Below are positions 1 through 9,120 of a DNA stretch of 64,000 nt, in pieces; position 1 is the stretch's first letter; each line of letters opens with the position of its first letter. Where the stretch lies: contig NZ_RCZJ01000003.1 in NCBI RefSeq assembly GCF_006438845.1, positions 464,353 through 528,352 on the forward strand. Direction: 5' to 3'. The notes below the pieces were generated by a model. That model made no database searches and was not told the origin of the DNA. It saw only the letters and a program-made list of their open reading frames with translations. A program made the position numbers and the translations under genes. This DNA is from Variovorax ginsengisoli (GTDB lineage Bacteria; Pseudomonadota; Gammaproteobacteria; Burkholderiales; Burkholderiaceae_C).

Positions 1-46
1 GGGCCTGGTCATTCCGGTGCTGCTCGCGCTGCTGTTCATCCATTAG
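1..46 (+). CDS. C-terminal tail of a membrane protein (partial, start outside window)
   Basis: The frame beginning at base 2 encodes 14 residues that are almost all hydrophobic (GLVIPVLLALLFIH) and then stops at 44-46, 24 bases before the next gene. This looks like the last transmembrane helix of an inner-membrane protein. In related operons a PepSY-associated transmembrane protein stands in front of the DUF2271-DUF4198-ApbE genes, so that is my guess for its identity. The guess rests on gene order alone because too little sequence is present. Confidence 0.5.
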   Translation, partial: GLVIPVLLALLFIH

Positions 47-70
47 TCCGTCCGACAGAAAGGCTCCTCC

Positions 71-598
71 GTGCAAGTCCGCTACTCCCTGGCCGTTCCC
101 GCGCTCGCCGCATTGTTCGGTGCACCTGCACTGGCAGCCGGTCTCGCCGCCAACATCGAGGTGCCGCGACTGAACACCTCCGAATACCACCGCCCCTACG
201 TGGCCGCGTGGATCGAGCGGGCGGACAACAGCGTGGCGGCCACGGTCGCCGTCTGGTACGACGTGCGGACCCGCACCAACAACCCCGAGGGCGAAGGCAC
301 GAAGTGGCTGAAGGACCTGCGCCAGTGGTGGCGGCGCACCGGACGTGACCTCGAAGTTCCGATCGACGGCGTGACCGGCGCGACCAAGCCCGCCGGCAAG
401 CACCCGATCACCCTCGCCGATGCAGCGACCGCCAAGCTGACGCCCGGCGCCTACAAGTTCGTGGTCGAGGCCGCGCGCGAAGTGGGCGGCCGCGAGGTGG
501 TGACGATTCCCTTCCAATGGCCGCCTGCCAAGGCCGACCTGCAAAGCGCCAGCGGAAGCAGTGAACTGGGCGAAATCAAACTCGAACTCAAGCCCTGA
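71..598 (+). CDS. DUF2271 periplasmic protein with a flavinylation-type motif
   Basis: 175 residues from a GTG start. The N-terminus is a Sec-type signal peptide (hydrophobic residues 7-20, AlaLeuAlaAla near the cleavage site), so the mature protein should be periplasmic. The rest fits the DUF2271 family. Residues 99-105 read DGVTGAT, which matches the D-x-x-[ST]-G-A-T pattern on which ApbE enzymes attach FMN through a phosphoester to the last Thr (here Thr105, codon 383-385). An ApbE gene lies two genes downstream. From this I infer a flavinylated periplasmic electron carrier. The family assignment is fairly firm. The flavin attachment is a prediction from the motif and the neighbourhood. 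Confidence 0.8.
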   Translation: MQVRYSLAVPALAALFGAPALAAGLAANIEVPRLNTSEYHRPYVAAWIERADNSVAATVAVWYDVRTRTNNPEGEGTKWLKDLRQWWRRTGRDLEVPIDGVTGATKPAGKHPITLADAATAKLTPGAYKFVVEAAREVGGREVVTIPFQWPPAKADLQSASGSSELGEIKLELKP

Positions 599-633
599 GC
601 TTTTCCGTTTCACCCCATCACCTGAACATCGAC

Positions 634-1443
634 ATGAACATCTCTCTCCGCACCATCGCCCTCGCCACGGCCATGACCGCCACGTTCGGCGTCGCGCATG
701 CGCACAACGCCTGGTTGCTGCCCTCGACCACGGTGCTGTCGAAGCCCGACGTGATTTCGGTGGACGCCGCGATTTCCAACGACCTGTTCGTGGCCAACCA
801 CGCACCGATGCGACTCGAAAACCTGCAGATCACTGCGCCCGACGGCAGCGCCATCAAGCCCGAGTCCGAAACCAGGCTCAAGCGCCGCAGCGTGTTCGAC
901 GTGCCCGTGGCCACGCCGGGCACCTACCGCATCGCGGTCGTCAACGGCGGTGCTTCGGCGAGCTGGAAGGACAAGGCCACCGGCCAGCAGAAGCGCGCGC
1001 GCGGCACCGCCGAATCGCTCGCCAAGGACATTCCTGCGGACGCGACGGAAGTGGTCGTTACCCAGTCGGTGGGCCGCATCGAGACCTTCGTCACCGTGGG
1101 CAAGCCGTCGGTGCCCAAGGCCATCGGCCAGGGCCTGGAAATGGTGTCGAGCGCCGGCGCCCTGACCGACCTCGCCAAGGGCGAGAAGGCCACCTTCGCG
1201 CTGCATGTCGATGGACAGCCGGCGAAGGACCTTGACGTCACCGTGACGGCAGGCAATACGCAATACCGTGACAAGCTGGCCGAGGTGAAGGTCAAGACCG
1301 ACGAAAAGGGCCAGTTCAGCGTGACCTGGCCCGAAGCCGGCATGTACTGGATCGACGTCAGCACCAAGGACAGCAAGACCACGATGCCGCAGGCCAAGGA
1401 ACGCCGGCTGAGCTACGCGGCCACCGTGGAAGTGATGCCCTGA
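634..1443 (+). CDS. DUF4198 domain-containing periplasmic protein
   Basis: 269 residues from ATG 634. A signal peptide covers about residues 1-23 and ends in AHA, directly before the HNAWLLPS start typical of DUF4198 proteins. The remainder is beta-rich with an Ig-like or carboxypeptidase-regulatory-like C-terminal half. DUF4198 proteins are secreted and often sit with metal-uptake or ApbE/PepSY redox genes. Their biochemical role is not settled. It lies 35 bases after the DUF2271 gene and 11 bases before apbE, so it is surely in the same operon. It has no GAT-type flavinylation motif that I can see. Confidence 0.8.
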   Translation: MNISLRTIALATAMTATFGVAHAHNAWLLPSTTVLSKPDVISVDAAISNDLFVANHAPMRLENLQITAPDGSAIKPESETRLKRRSVFDVPVATPGTYRIAVVNGGASASWKDKATGQQKRARGTAESLAKDIPADATEVVVTQSVGRIETFVTVGKPSVPKAIGQGLEMVSSAGALTDLAKGEKATFALHVDGQPAKDLDVTVTAGNTQYRDKLAEVKVKTDEKGQFSVTWPEAGMYWIDVSTKDSKTTMPQAKERRLSYAATVEVMP

Positions 1444-1454
1444 GCATTCCGACA

Positions 1455-2471
1455 GTGAACTCGCCGGTGCGTCCTTCCTTCGCCACTTGGCGTGCTGGCG
1501 GCTACGCGAACGCGGTGGTGCCACGCGCAGCCGATCCGGCCCGCCTACAGACGTTGGCCGGACGCACCATGGGCACCAGCTGGTCGCTCAAGTTCGACAA
1601 CCCGGCGATGCTGCCGCATGCGACGGTGCAGGCCGCCGTCACGCAGGCGCTCGATCGCGTGATCGCGCAGATGAGCACCTGGGAGCCGGACTCGGACATC
1701 GGCCGGTACAACAACGCTCAACCGGGCAGCCGCCATGCCTTGCCGAGCGCCTTCGCTGAAGTGCTGGCGTGCGCGTTGCACTGGGCCGAGGCCAGCGACG
1801 GCGCAATCGATCCGACCGTCGGCCCGCTGGTCGCGCTGTGGGGTTTCGGCGCGCACGCCGACCCGGCCCTGTCGCCGCCCTCGCCTGCCGCCCTGACGGC
1901 GGCGCGCGAACGCGTCGGCTGGCGGCGCCTTGCATTCGATCCCGCGACGGGCCGGATCACCCAGCAGGGCGGCCTGTGGCTCGACCTCTCCGGCATCGCC
2001 AAGGGCTTCGCGGTCGATCACGTGGCCGATGCGCTGCAGGCCATCGGGCTGCGTGACTTCCTCGTGGAGATCGGCGGCGAGTTGAAGGGATGCGGCCAGC
2101 GCACCGGCGGCCATCCCTGGCGCGTGCGGCTCGACACCCTGATCGACACGCTGCCGCCTCTCAGCCTGTGCGACCTGGCCGTCGCGACATCCGGCGACCG
2201 TTGGCATGCCCACGAACAGGCGGGCCGGCGCTGGTCGCACACCATCGACCCGCGCAGTGGCGAGCCGGCAGCGCCGGACCTCTCGTCCGTCACCGTGTTG
2301 CACCCGCAATGCATGCACGCGGACGCGCTGGCCACCACGCTGGCGGTGCTGGGCGCGGCCGAAGGTCTCGCGTTTGCACAGCGTCACGACATCGCCGCGC
2401 TGTTCGTCAGTCGCGACGTCGCGGGCCCCCGCGCCATCGCCAGCCACGCGTGGCAGGTGCGCACGGCATGA
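1455..2471 (+). CDS. apbE: FAD:protein FMN transferase (ApbE family)
   Basis: Transfers FMN from FAD to Thr or Ser of extracytoplasmic redox proteins, using Mg2+. Family motifs are present in order: GRTMGTSW (36-43), STWEPDSDIGRYN (74-86), SGIAKGFAVD (179-188), EIGGEL (205-210), HTIDPRSG (262-269) and the metal-binding Asp in HADAL (Asp290). The start is a GTG 11 bases after the DUF4198 stop. The first 30 residues are neither a signal peptide nor a lipobox, which is unusual because many ApbE proteins are exported. An acceptor protein with a DxxTGAT motif is encoded in the same operon at 71-598. Confidence 0.93.
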   Translation: MNSPVRPSFATWRAGGYANAVVPRAADPARLQTLAGRTMGTSWSLKFDNPAMLPHATVQAAVTQALDRVIAQMSTWEPDSDIGRYNNAQPGSRHALPSAFAEVLACALHWAEASDGAIDPTVGPLVALWGFGAHADPALSPPSPAALTAARERVGWRRLAFDPATGRITQQGGLWLDLSGIAKGFAVDHVADALQAIGLRDFLVEIGGELKGCGQRTGGHPWRVRLDTLIDTLPPLSLCDLAVATSGDRWHAHEQAGRRWSHTIDPRSGEPAAPDLSSVTVLHPQCMHADALATTLAVLGAAEGLAFAQRHDIAALFVSRDVAGPRAIASHAWQVRTA

Positions 2472-2519
2472 CGACGTTCGGTCGCACCTCGCCCCGCGCG
2501 TCCTTGCAGCGCTGACGCG

Positions 2520-3887
2520 ATGAACGAGCTCGTGGTGCGCCTCGGAGGCGCAGGCTTCACGGTGTTCGCCTATGCCGCAATGTGCCTGGCCATCTGGCGG
2601 CGGCAACGTCGCCGTCACGCCGCCGACGCACGTGCGGCGGCAGCGCTGGCGGGCGACGGCGCGCAATCTCCGATGCTGGTGCTCTTCGCCAGCCAGACCG
2701 GCCAGGCCGAAGCCATCGCCTGGCAGACCGGCAAGGCACTGCACGCCCAGGGCACGCCCGTGCGCGTCATGTCGCTCAACGCGCTGGACGCGGCCACACT
2801 GCACGGCGCCGAGCGCGCGCTTTTCATCGCCAGCACCTATGGCGAAGGCGATGCGCCCGATGGCGCCAGCGTGTTCACCGAGCAGCTGATGGGCACGCGC
2901 GAAGCGTTGCCGTTGCTGCCATCGCTGCGGTATGCGGTGCTGGCGCTCGGCGACCGGCAGTACGCACAGTTCTGCGGCTTCGGCCGCGCGCTCGACGCGT
3001 GGCTGCAATCCACCGGCGCCGTCCCGATGGCACCTCGCATCGAGGTCGACAACGCCGACGCGGCCACGCTGGCCGAATGGCACGCGCAATGGGGCGGCAG
3101 CGGGGACGACGCTGCCGTTGCCGCGTCGGCCTTCGTCCCCTGGCGGCTGGTTGCGCGCGAACGGCTCAACCCGGGCAGCGATGGCGGGCCGGTGTTCCAC
3201 CTCGGCCTGAAGCCGCCGCCCGGCACCGCGCTCGACTGGGAATCCGGCGACCTGGCGCAGGTGGCGCTGTCGGGCGACCCGACGCGGCCGCGCGACTATT
3301 CGATCGCCTCCGTTCCTGTGGACGGCGAGCTGCAGCTGGTGGTGCGCCAGGAGCGCCACCCCGACGGCACGCTGGGTGCAGCTTCCGGCCTGCTGACTTC
3401 CACCCTCTCGCTCGGAGACTCCGTAGCGATGCGGGTGCGGCCGCACCGCAACTTCCGACTCGAGGACAATACCGAGCGCCCGCTGATCCTGATCGGCAAC
3501 GGCACCGGCCTGGCCGGCCTGCGCGGCCACCTGCGCGCGCGCGCTGCCGCCGGCCATCACGAGAACTGGCTGCTGTTCGGCGAACGCCACGCAGCGCACG
3601 ACTTTCTCTGCCGTGCCGAACTCGAGAGCTGGCAAACCAGCGGCGTGCTGCGCCGGCTCGACATGGTGTTTTCGCGCGACCAGCCCGAGCGGCTGTATGT
3701 GCAGCATCGGCTGCTGCAGCTCGGCGACGAGGTACAGGCCTGGCTCGCGCGCGATGCGGCCATCTACGTCTGCGGCAGCCTGCAGGGCATGGCCGGTGGG
3801 GTGGATGCCGCGCTGCGCCAAGTGGCCGGCGATGCCACGGTGCGCGCGCTGATCGCCAGCGGTCGCTACCGCCGCGACGTCTACTGA
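2520..3887 (+). CDS. Membrane-anchored diflavin (sulfite-reductase-alpha-like) NADPH oxidoreductase
   Basis: 455 residues. One transmembrane anchor (about 9-25) is followed by a basic stretch, so the catalytic part should face the cytoplasm. A flavodoxin domain follows (LFASQTGQAEA at 55-65, STYGEGD at 105-111), then a ferredoxin-reductase-like FAD domain (RDYSIAS, 258-264) and an NADP domain (GNGTGLAGLRG, 327-337) ending in Tyr. It is clearly shorter than CysJ or P450 reductase (about 600) because the helical connecting domain is missing. No sulfite reductase hemoprotein gene is near. Position after apbE suggests it feeds NADPH electrons through the membrane partner to the periplasmic flavoprotein. 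That last step is inference. Confidence 0.85.
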   Translation: MNELVVRLGGAGFTVFAYAAMCLAIWRRQRRRHAADARAAAALAGDGAQSPMLVLFASQTGQAEAIAWQTGKALHAQGTPVRVMSLNALDAATLHGAERALFIASTYGEGDAPDGASVFTEQLMGTREALPLLPSLRYAVLALGDRQYAQFCGFGRALDAWLQSTGAVPMAPRIEVDNADAATLAEWHAQWGGSGDDAAVAASAFVPWRLVARERLNPGSDGGPVFHLGLKPPPGTALDWESGDLAQVALSGDPTRPRDYSIASVPVDGELQLVVRQERHPDGTLGAASGLLTSTLSLGDSVAMRVRPHRNFRLEDNTERPLILIGNGTGLAGLRGHLRARAAAGHHENWLLFGERHAAHDFLCRAELESWQTSGVLRRLDMVFSRDQPERLYVQHRLLQLGDEVQAWLARDAAIYVCGSLQGMAGGVDAALRQVAGDATVRALIASGRYRRDVY

Positions 3888-3997
3888 AACCGGCGCGCTT
3901 GACCGCGTCTTTACAGAGCGGGCATGGCGCTATTTACATTCGGTAGCGATGCTGCGTCTGCCCATGTCGGGCGCCCTTTCGTTACCGACCCTTCGCC

Positions 3998-5491
3998 ATG
4001 AATGACGCCGCCCGTCCCCGCCGCCGCCTGCGCCCGGCCTTGCTCACCTTGACCGCCATCGTCGCCGTGGCCGCCGCGGGCGGGTTCGGCTGGCAGCACT
4101 GGTCGGCGGCCAACGCCAAGGGCCCCGACTACGTGTTCGCGACGGTGCAGCGGGTCGACCTCGAAGACCTGGTGAGCGCCACCGGCTCGCTGCAGCCGCG
4201 CGACTACGTCGACGTCGGCGCCCAGGTCTCGGGCCAGCTGCGCAAGATTCATGTCGAGGTGGGCAACGACGTGACCGAGGGGCAGCTGCTCGCCGAGATC
4301 GATGCCGAGCAGTCGGCCGCGCGGGTCGAAGCCAGCCAGGCCAACCTGCGCGCGCAAGGCGCCCAGCTGGCGCAGAACCAGGTGAACCTCGAAAAGGCCG
4401 AACGCGACCTGCAGCGGCAGAAGAACCTGATGTCGGCCGAAGCCACCACGCTCGAACTCGTGCAGAACGCCGACACGACCGTGAAGACCACGCGCGCCCA
4501 GATCAATACGCTCAAGGCGCAGATGGAGCAGACGCAGGCGAGCATGCGCATCGAGGCGGCCAACCTGAAGTACACCAAGATCTACGCGCCGATGGCCGGC
4601 ACGGTGGTCAGCATCACGGCCAAGCAGGGCCAGACGCTCAACACCAACCAGTCGGCGCCCACCATCCTGCGCATCGCCGACCAGAGCACGATGACGATCC
4701 AGACGCAGGTGTCGGAAGCCGACGTGAGTAAGCTGCGCACCGGCATGCAGGCGTACTTCACCACGCTCGGGAGCCAGGGCCGTCGCTGGTACGGCCAGCT
4801 CAAGAAGGTCGAGCCGACGCCCACCGTGACCAACAACGTGGTGCTCTACAACGCGCTGTTCGACGTGGCCAACGCCAACCGCAGCCTGATGTCGCAGATG
4901 ACGGCGCAGGTCTTCTTCGTGGTGGCCGAAGCACGCGACACGCTGGTGGTGCCGATGTCGGCGCTCACGATGCAGCGCGCGCCGCAGGGCCGGCGTGACC
5001 CGTCCGCCGGTGCGCCAGCAACGCCCGCAGCATCCGCGGCATCGGCATCGGCGAGCGCTGCGGCGCCGGCCGCCGCAGCGGCGGCCGCCGCGCCCGCTCC
5101 CGAACCGGCCAACGCTTCGCCCCCCGGCGAACGTCGTCGGCCCGGCGGCGAAGAGCGCCAGCGCGGTGCCGGCCCGAGCGAAGAGCAGCGCCAGCGCCTG
5201 CGTGCGCAGCGCCAGGAAGGCGCCCAGGGCACGGCGGGCGCACGCGGCCCGCGCAAGGCGACCGTCAAGGTCGCCGCCGCCGACGGCAGCATCGCCGAGC
5301 GCGAAGTCACGGTCGGCGTGAGCAACCGCGTGCAGGCGCAGATCCTCTCCGGCCTGGAAGAAGGCGAACGCGTGGTCGCGGGCCTCAAGCAGGCCGACAC
5401 GCCGCGCCGCGCCGCCGCCGCGCAGGCGCCGGGCTTCGGCGCGCCGCCAGGGATGGGGGCAGGCGCACCCGCCGGAGGCGCACGCCGGTGA
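3998..5491 (+). CDS. macA: MacA-like periplasmic adaptor of an ABC efflux pump
   Basis: 497 residues. One N-terminal transmembrane segment (about 14-32) is followed by a lipoyl half-motif ([17 protein letters not shown]), a long helical hairpin (about 104-190), the second lipoyl half ([13 protein letters not shown]) and the beta-barrel and membrane-proximal domains. It links MacB to the outer membrane factor. Usual MacA length is about 370-400. The excess is an insertion at 328-420 made of Ala/Pro runs and then Arg/Gln/Glu-rich sequence, between the beta-barrel and the last membrane-proximal part. Its stop overlaps the macB start by four bases (GTGA), so the two are translationally coupled. 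Confidence 0.92.
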   Translation: MNDAARPRRRLRPALLTLTAIVAVAAAGGFGWQHWSAANAKGPDYVFATVQRVDLEDLVSATGSLQPRDYVDVGAQVSGQLRKIHVEVGNDVTEGQLLAEIDAEQSAARVEASQANLRAQGAQLAQNQVNLEKAERDLQRQKNLMSAEATTLELVQNADTTVKTTRAQINTLKAQMEQTQASMRIEAANLKYTKIYAPMAGTVVSITAKQGQTLNTNQSAPTILRIADQSTMTIQTQVSEADVSKLRTGMQAYFTTLGSQGRRWYGQLKKVEPTPTVTNNVVLYNALFDVANANRSLMSQMTAQVFFVVAEARDTLVVPMSALTMQRAPQGRRDPSAGAPATPAASAASASASAAAPAAAAAAAAPAPEPANASPPGERRRPGGEERQRGAGPSEEQRQRLRAQRQEGAQGTAGARGPRKATVKVAAADGSIAEREVTVGVSNRVQAQILSGLEEGERVVAGLKQADTPRRAAAAQAPGFGAPPGMGAGAPAGGARR

Positions 5492-7449
5492 GCACGTCGA
5501 CGGCCGCGCCCGCCACGCCGCTGATCGCGCTGAAGGGCGTCACCAAGACCTACCGCAACGGCGATCTCGCGGTCGAGGTGCTGCACGGCATCGACCTGGA
5601 GATATTCCCCGGCGAGCTGGTCGCGATCATGGGCGCGTCGGGCTCGGGCAAGTCGACGCTGATGAACATCCTCGGCTGCCTCGACCGGCCGAGCACCGGC
5701 AGCTACCGCTTCATGGGCCGCGACGTGTCAGGGCTCGACCGCGACGAACTGGCCGAGTTGCGGCGCGAAGCCTTCGGCTTCGTGTTCCAGAGCTACAACC
5801 TGATCGCCACCGGCACCGCGACCGACAACGTCGAAGTGCCCGCGGTGTACGCCGGCGTGCCACCGCACGATCGCCATGCACGCGCCACCGAACTGCTGGC
5901 GATGCTCGGCCTGGCCGAGCGCGGCCACCACCGGCCCAGCCAGCTCTCGGGCGGGCAGCAGCAGCGCGTGTCGATCGCCCGCGCGCTGATGAACGGCGGC
6001 CGCGTGATCCTGGCCGACGAGCCGACCGGTGCGCTCGACAGCAAGAGCGGCGCCGACGTGATGCGGCTTTTGAAGGACCTTTCCGCCCAGGGCCACACGG
6101 TGATCCTCATCACCCACGCGCCGGAAGTGGCGGCACACGCCCACCGCGTGATCGAGCTGCGCGACGGCGACGTGGTGTCCGACCCCGGCCCGTCGATGGC
6201 CGACAACGCGCAGGCCGCGGGCGAATGGGCGCCGCGGGCCGGGCGCATCAGCCATCTGTCCGACGTGATGGAGGCCACCAAGACGGCGCTGCGCGCGCTG
6301 CGCGCCAACGTGTTCCGCTCGATCCTCACGCTGCTGGGCATCGTGATCGGCGTGGCGTCGGTGATCGCCATGCTGGCCATCGGCGACGGCGCCAAGCAGG
6401 CGGTGATCGACCGCATCGGTGCGATGGGTTCGAACCTGCTGCTGGTGCGGCCGGGCGCGCCCAACCAGCGCGGCTTTGCGAGCACCGCCACGCTGGTGCA
6501 GGCCGACGTGGTCGCGATCGACAAGGAAGTGCCTAACGTGCTGGCCGCCATCCCCGAGCAGAACAGCACCGCGACACTGCGCTTCGGCGGCGCCGACTAC
6601 TCGAGCAGCGTGACGGGCACCTCGTCGAAGTTCCCGATCGCACGGCAATGGAAGGTGTCGCGCGGCACCTTCTTCAGCGAAGACGACGACAGCAACTACG
6701 CGACGGTGGCCGTGCTGGGCCAGACCGTGGCGAACGCGCTGTTCCAGAACGGCGAGGAGCCGATCGGCCAGTTCGTGCTGGTCAACAACCTGATCTTCCA
6801 GGTGGTCGGGGTGATGGCGCCGCGCGGCGCGTCACCCACCGGGCAGGACCAGGACGACGTGGTGCTGGTGCCCTACGCGACCAGCCAGCTGCGCCTGTCG
6901 GGCCAGCGCTTTCTGCGCAACGTGACGGTGGCGGTGGCCGACACCTCGCGCATCGACGAGACGCAGGACGCGGTGGAGTCGCTGTTGACCGAGCGCCACG
7001 GCGTGGTCGACTTCCAGATCCGCAACATGGCGTCGATCATCGAGGCCGCGACCGAAACGCAGAACACGATGACGATCCTGCTGGGCTCGATCGCGGCCAT
7101 CTCGCTGCTGGTCGGCGGCATCGGCGTGATGAACATCATGCTGGTGAGCGTGACCGAGCGCACCCGCGAGATCGGCATTCGCATGGCAACCGGTGCGCGC
7201 ATGCGCAACATCCTCCAGCAGTTCCTGATCGAGGCGCTCGTGGTGTCGGCGCTCGGCGGCGCGATCGGTGTCTTCTTCGGGCTCGGCACCGCCGCGGTGA
7301 TCGGTGCCTTCGGCACACCGGTGCAGTACGCGGTGATGCCGGTGCTGCTGGCCTTCGGCTGCGCCTTCGCCACCGGCCTGGTCTTCGGCTACCTGCCGGC
7401 CAAGAAAGCCGCCGGGCTCGACCCGGTGGTCGCCCTCGCTTCGGAATGA
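5488..7449 (+). CDS. macB: MacB-like ABC transporter, fused ATPase and permease
   Basis: 653 residues, normal for MacB. The N-terminal ATPase has Walker [10 protein letters not shown] (49-57), signature LSGGQQQR (153-160) and Walker [13 protein letters not shown] (173-184). A linker leads to the permease: a first membrane helix at about 275-297, a large periplasmic domain, and three C-terminal helices. MacB drives export of macrolides, lipopeptides or other periplasmic substrates through the adaptor and an outer membrane channel. The GTG start lies inside the end of macA, and the stop overlaps the next gene (ATGA). The substrate cannot be told from sequence. Confidence 0.94.
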   Translation: MSTSTAAPATPLIALKGVTKTYRNGDLAVEVLHGIDLEIFPGELVAIMGASGSGKSTLMNILGCLDRPSTGSYRFMGRDVSGLDRDELAELRREAFGFVFQSYNLIATGTATDNVEVPAVYAGVPPHDRHARATELLAMLGLAERGHHRPSQLSGGQQQRVSIARALMNGGRVILADEPTGALDSKSGADVMRLLKDLSAQGHTVILITHAPEVAAHAHRVIELRDGDVVSDPGPSMADNAQAAGEWAPRAGRISHLSDVMEATKTALRALRANVFRSILTLLGIVIGVASVIAMLAIGDGAKQAVIDRIGAMGSNLLLVRPGAPNQRGFASTATLVQADVVAIDKEVPNVLAAIPEQNSTATLRFGGADYSSSVTGTSSKFPIARQWKVSRGTFFSEDDDSNYATVAVLGQTVANALFQNGEEPIGQFVLVNNLIFQVVGVMAPRGASPTGQDQDDVVLVPYATSQLRLSGQRFLRNVTVAVADTSRIDETQDAVESLLTERHGVVDFQIRNMASIIEAATETQNTMTILLGSIAAISLLVGGIGVMNIMLVSVTERTREIGIRMATGARMRNILQQFLIEALVVSALGGAIGVFFGLGTAAVIGAFGTPVQYAVMPVLLAFGCAFATGLVFGYLPAKKAAGLDPVVALASE

Positions 7450-8879
7450 CAAACGGTTCTGCCATGCGCGCTCTTCTCTCGCCCTTCTGCTCTCGCCCGG
7501 CGCTCGCCGGCATTGCGACGCTCATGCTGCTCACCGGTTGCGCCGTGCGCGAGCCGCGCACCGTGCTGCTGGCACCGATGCCCGTGGCCTGGAACGAAGC
7601 TGCGCCGGCATCGTCGACGCCAATGGCGATCGACTGGTGGCGCGCCTTCGGCTCGGCGCAACTCGAAGCGCTGGTCACCGAAGCGCTGGCCGGCAGCAGC
7701 GACTTGCGCATCGCCGCGCAGCGCGTGCGCCAGGCCGACATCGCGCTGCAGCTGGCCGGGGCGACACAGCTGCCGAGCGTGGGGGCGTCGGTCGGCAGCT
7801 CTGCCAACCGCAGCGAAGGCAGTGGCGGCACGCGCAAGTCCACCAGCGTCTCGCTCAACGTGAGCTACGAGGTCGACCTGTGGGGTCGCCTCGCCGCCGG
7901 TGTGCAAGGTGCCCAGGCCTCGCTCGCCGCCAGCCGCTACGACCTCGACACCGCCCGCATCACGCTGGCCGCCTCGGTCGCCACCACCTACTTCCAGCTG
8001 CTTTCGACGCGCGAGCGCGTGGCCATCGCGCGGCAGAACCTGGCGACCGCCGAGCGGGTACTGCGCATCGTCGAGGCGCGCGTGCGCTTCGGCGTGGCGA
8101 CACCGCTCGACGTGTCGCAGCAGACCACGACCGTGCTGCAACAGCGCACCGCCCTGTTGCCGCTGGAGGTGCAGGTGCGGCAGACCGCGTCGGCGCTGGC
8201 GCTGCTGCTCGGCCGCGTGCCGCAGGGCTTCGATGCCGGCCAGGGCGAGGCGCTGACGCAGCTGGTGGCGCCGGTCGTCGCGCCGGGGCTGCCGTCGGAG
8301 TTGCTGACGCGCCGACCCGACCTCGCATCGACCGAGGCCGACCTCGCCGCCGCAGACGCCAACGTGGCTGCCGCACGCGCGGCCTTGTTGCCGAGCTTCT
8401 CGCTGTCGGCCGGTGGCGGCGTCAGCAGCGCGGCGCTGCTGAGCCTGGCCGGCGGCACCGGCGCGGCGTCGCTCGGGCTGTCGCTGGCGCAGAACCTGTT
8501 CGACAACGGCCGCCAGCGTCTGCAGGTCGAGCTGTCGCGATCGCAGCGTGAAGCGCTGGTCGAGGGCTATGCCCAGGCCATCCGCGGCGCGCTGAAGGAA
8601 GTCGACGACGCGCTCGGCAACGCCGATCGCAACGCCCGCCAGGAGCAGACGCAGCTGCAGGTCGTCACGCAGGCGCAGCGCACGCTCGATCTGGCCGAGC
8701 TGCGTTACCGCGAGGGTATCGACACGCTGCTGATCGTGCTGGATGCGCAGCGAACGCTGTTCGGTGCGCAGGACGCGCTGGCGCAAATTCGGCTCTCGAG
8801 GCTCACCTCGGCCGTGGACCTTTATCGCGTCCTGGGCGGGGGCTGGCAAGCACCGTTGCAGACGGCCAGCACGAGCTAA
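7446..8879 (+). CDS. Outer membrane efflux lipoprotein (NodT/TolC-like)
   Basis: 477 residues from ATG 7446, which overlaps the macB stop (ATGA). ATG 7464 is an alternative start, giving 471 residues. A lipoprotein signal peptide ends in LLTGC, with the lipid-modified Cys at 32. Two repeats of the outer membrane efflux protein family follow ([14 protein letters not shown], then repeats with long helices, and [14 protein letters not shown] in the second half). It supplies the outer membrane channel for the MacAB pair, completing a tripartite pump in one operon. No terminator is obvious after the stop. Confidence 0.92.
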   Translation: MTNGSAMRALLSPFCSRPALAGIATLMLLTGCAVREPRTVLLAPMPVAWNEAAPASSTPMAIDWWRAFGSAQLEALVTEALAGSSDLRIAAQRVRQADIALQLAGATQLPSVGASVGSSANRSEGSGGTRKSTSVSLNVSYEVDLWGRLAAGVQGAQASLAASRYDLDTARITLAASVATTYFQLLSTRERVAIARQNLATAERVLRIVEARVRFGVATPLDVSQQTTTVLQQRTALLPLEVQVRQTASALALLLGRVPQGFDAGQGEALTQLVAPVVAPGLPSELLTRRPDLASTEADLAAADANVAAARAALLPSFSLSAGGGVSSAALLSLAGGTGAASLGLSLAQNLFDNGRQRLQVELSRSQREALVEGYAQAIRGALKEVDDALGNADRNARQEQTQLQVVTQAQRTLDLAELRYREGIDTLLIVLDAQRTLFGAQDALAQIRLSRLTSAVDLYRVLGGGWQAPLQTASTS

Positions 8880-8982
8880 CACCGAAGCTGCGCTTCAAAG
8901 CGCCCCGGGCGCCGGATCGCCGCGGAAGTTCCCCTGCCCGTTGCGAAGATGCAACTCATTGTGAGAAATCTCCGCGCTTACA

Positions 8983-9001
8983 AGTAAGAATCATTATCAT
9001 C
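8983..9001 (+). promoter_or_regulatory. Fur box in front of the Fiu-like receptor gene
   Basis: The bases AGTAAGAATCATTATCATC match the classic GATAATGATAATCATTATC Fur site well in the right half and moderately in the left half. It lies about 120 bases before the ATG of a siderophore receptor gene, where Fe2+-Fur repression is expected. Confidence 0.75.
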
Positions 9002-9120
9002 GCGCCGCGCACTCTTTGCAGAGTTCGCCTCACCCAGCCAAAGCCCTCGCCGCATGCAGTCAGCACGCGGATGTACAGCGGTGCCGCCAGTCGAGTTCAA
9101 AAATTCCCGAGGAGAACTCC

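Noticed and set aside
1545-3821. 758-codon open frame on the minus strand across apbE and the diflavin reductase
   Set aside because: It is antisense to two genes with clear family motifs. The product is Arg/His/Gln-rich nonsense typical of high-GC shadow frames.
5000-5100. Simple GC repeat as possible regulatory DNA
   Set aside because: It encodes the Ala/Pro run of the MacA insertion and lies inside the coding sequence.
9016-9120. 35-residue N-terminal extension of the Fiu-like receptor from TTG 9016
   Set aside because: The ATG at 9121 has a strong ribosome site and a proper signal peptide. The extension would sit in the leader after the Fur box.
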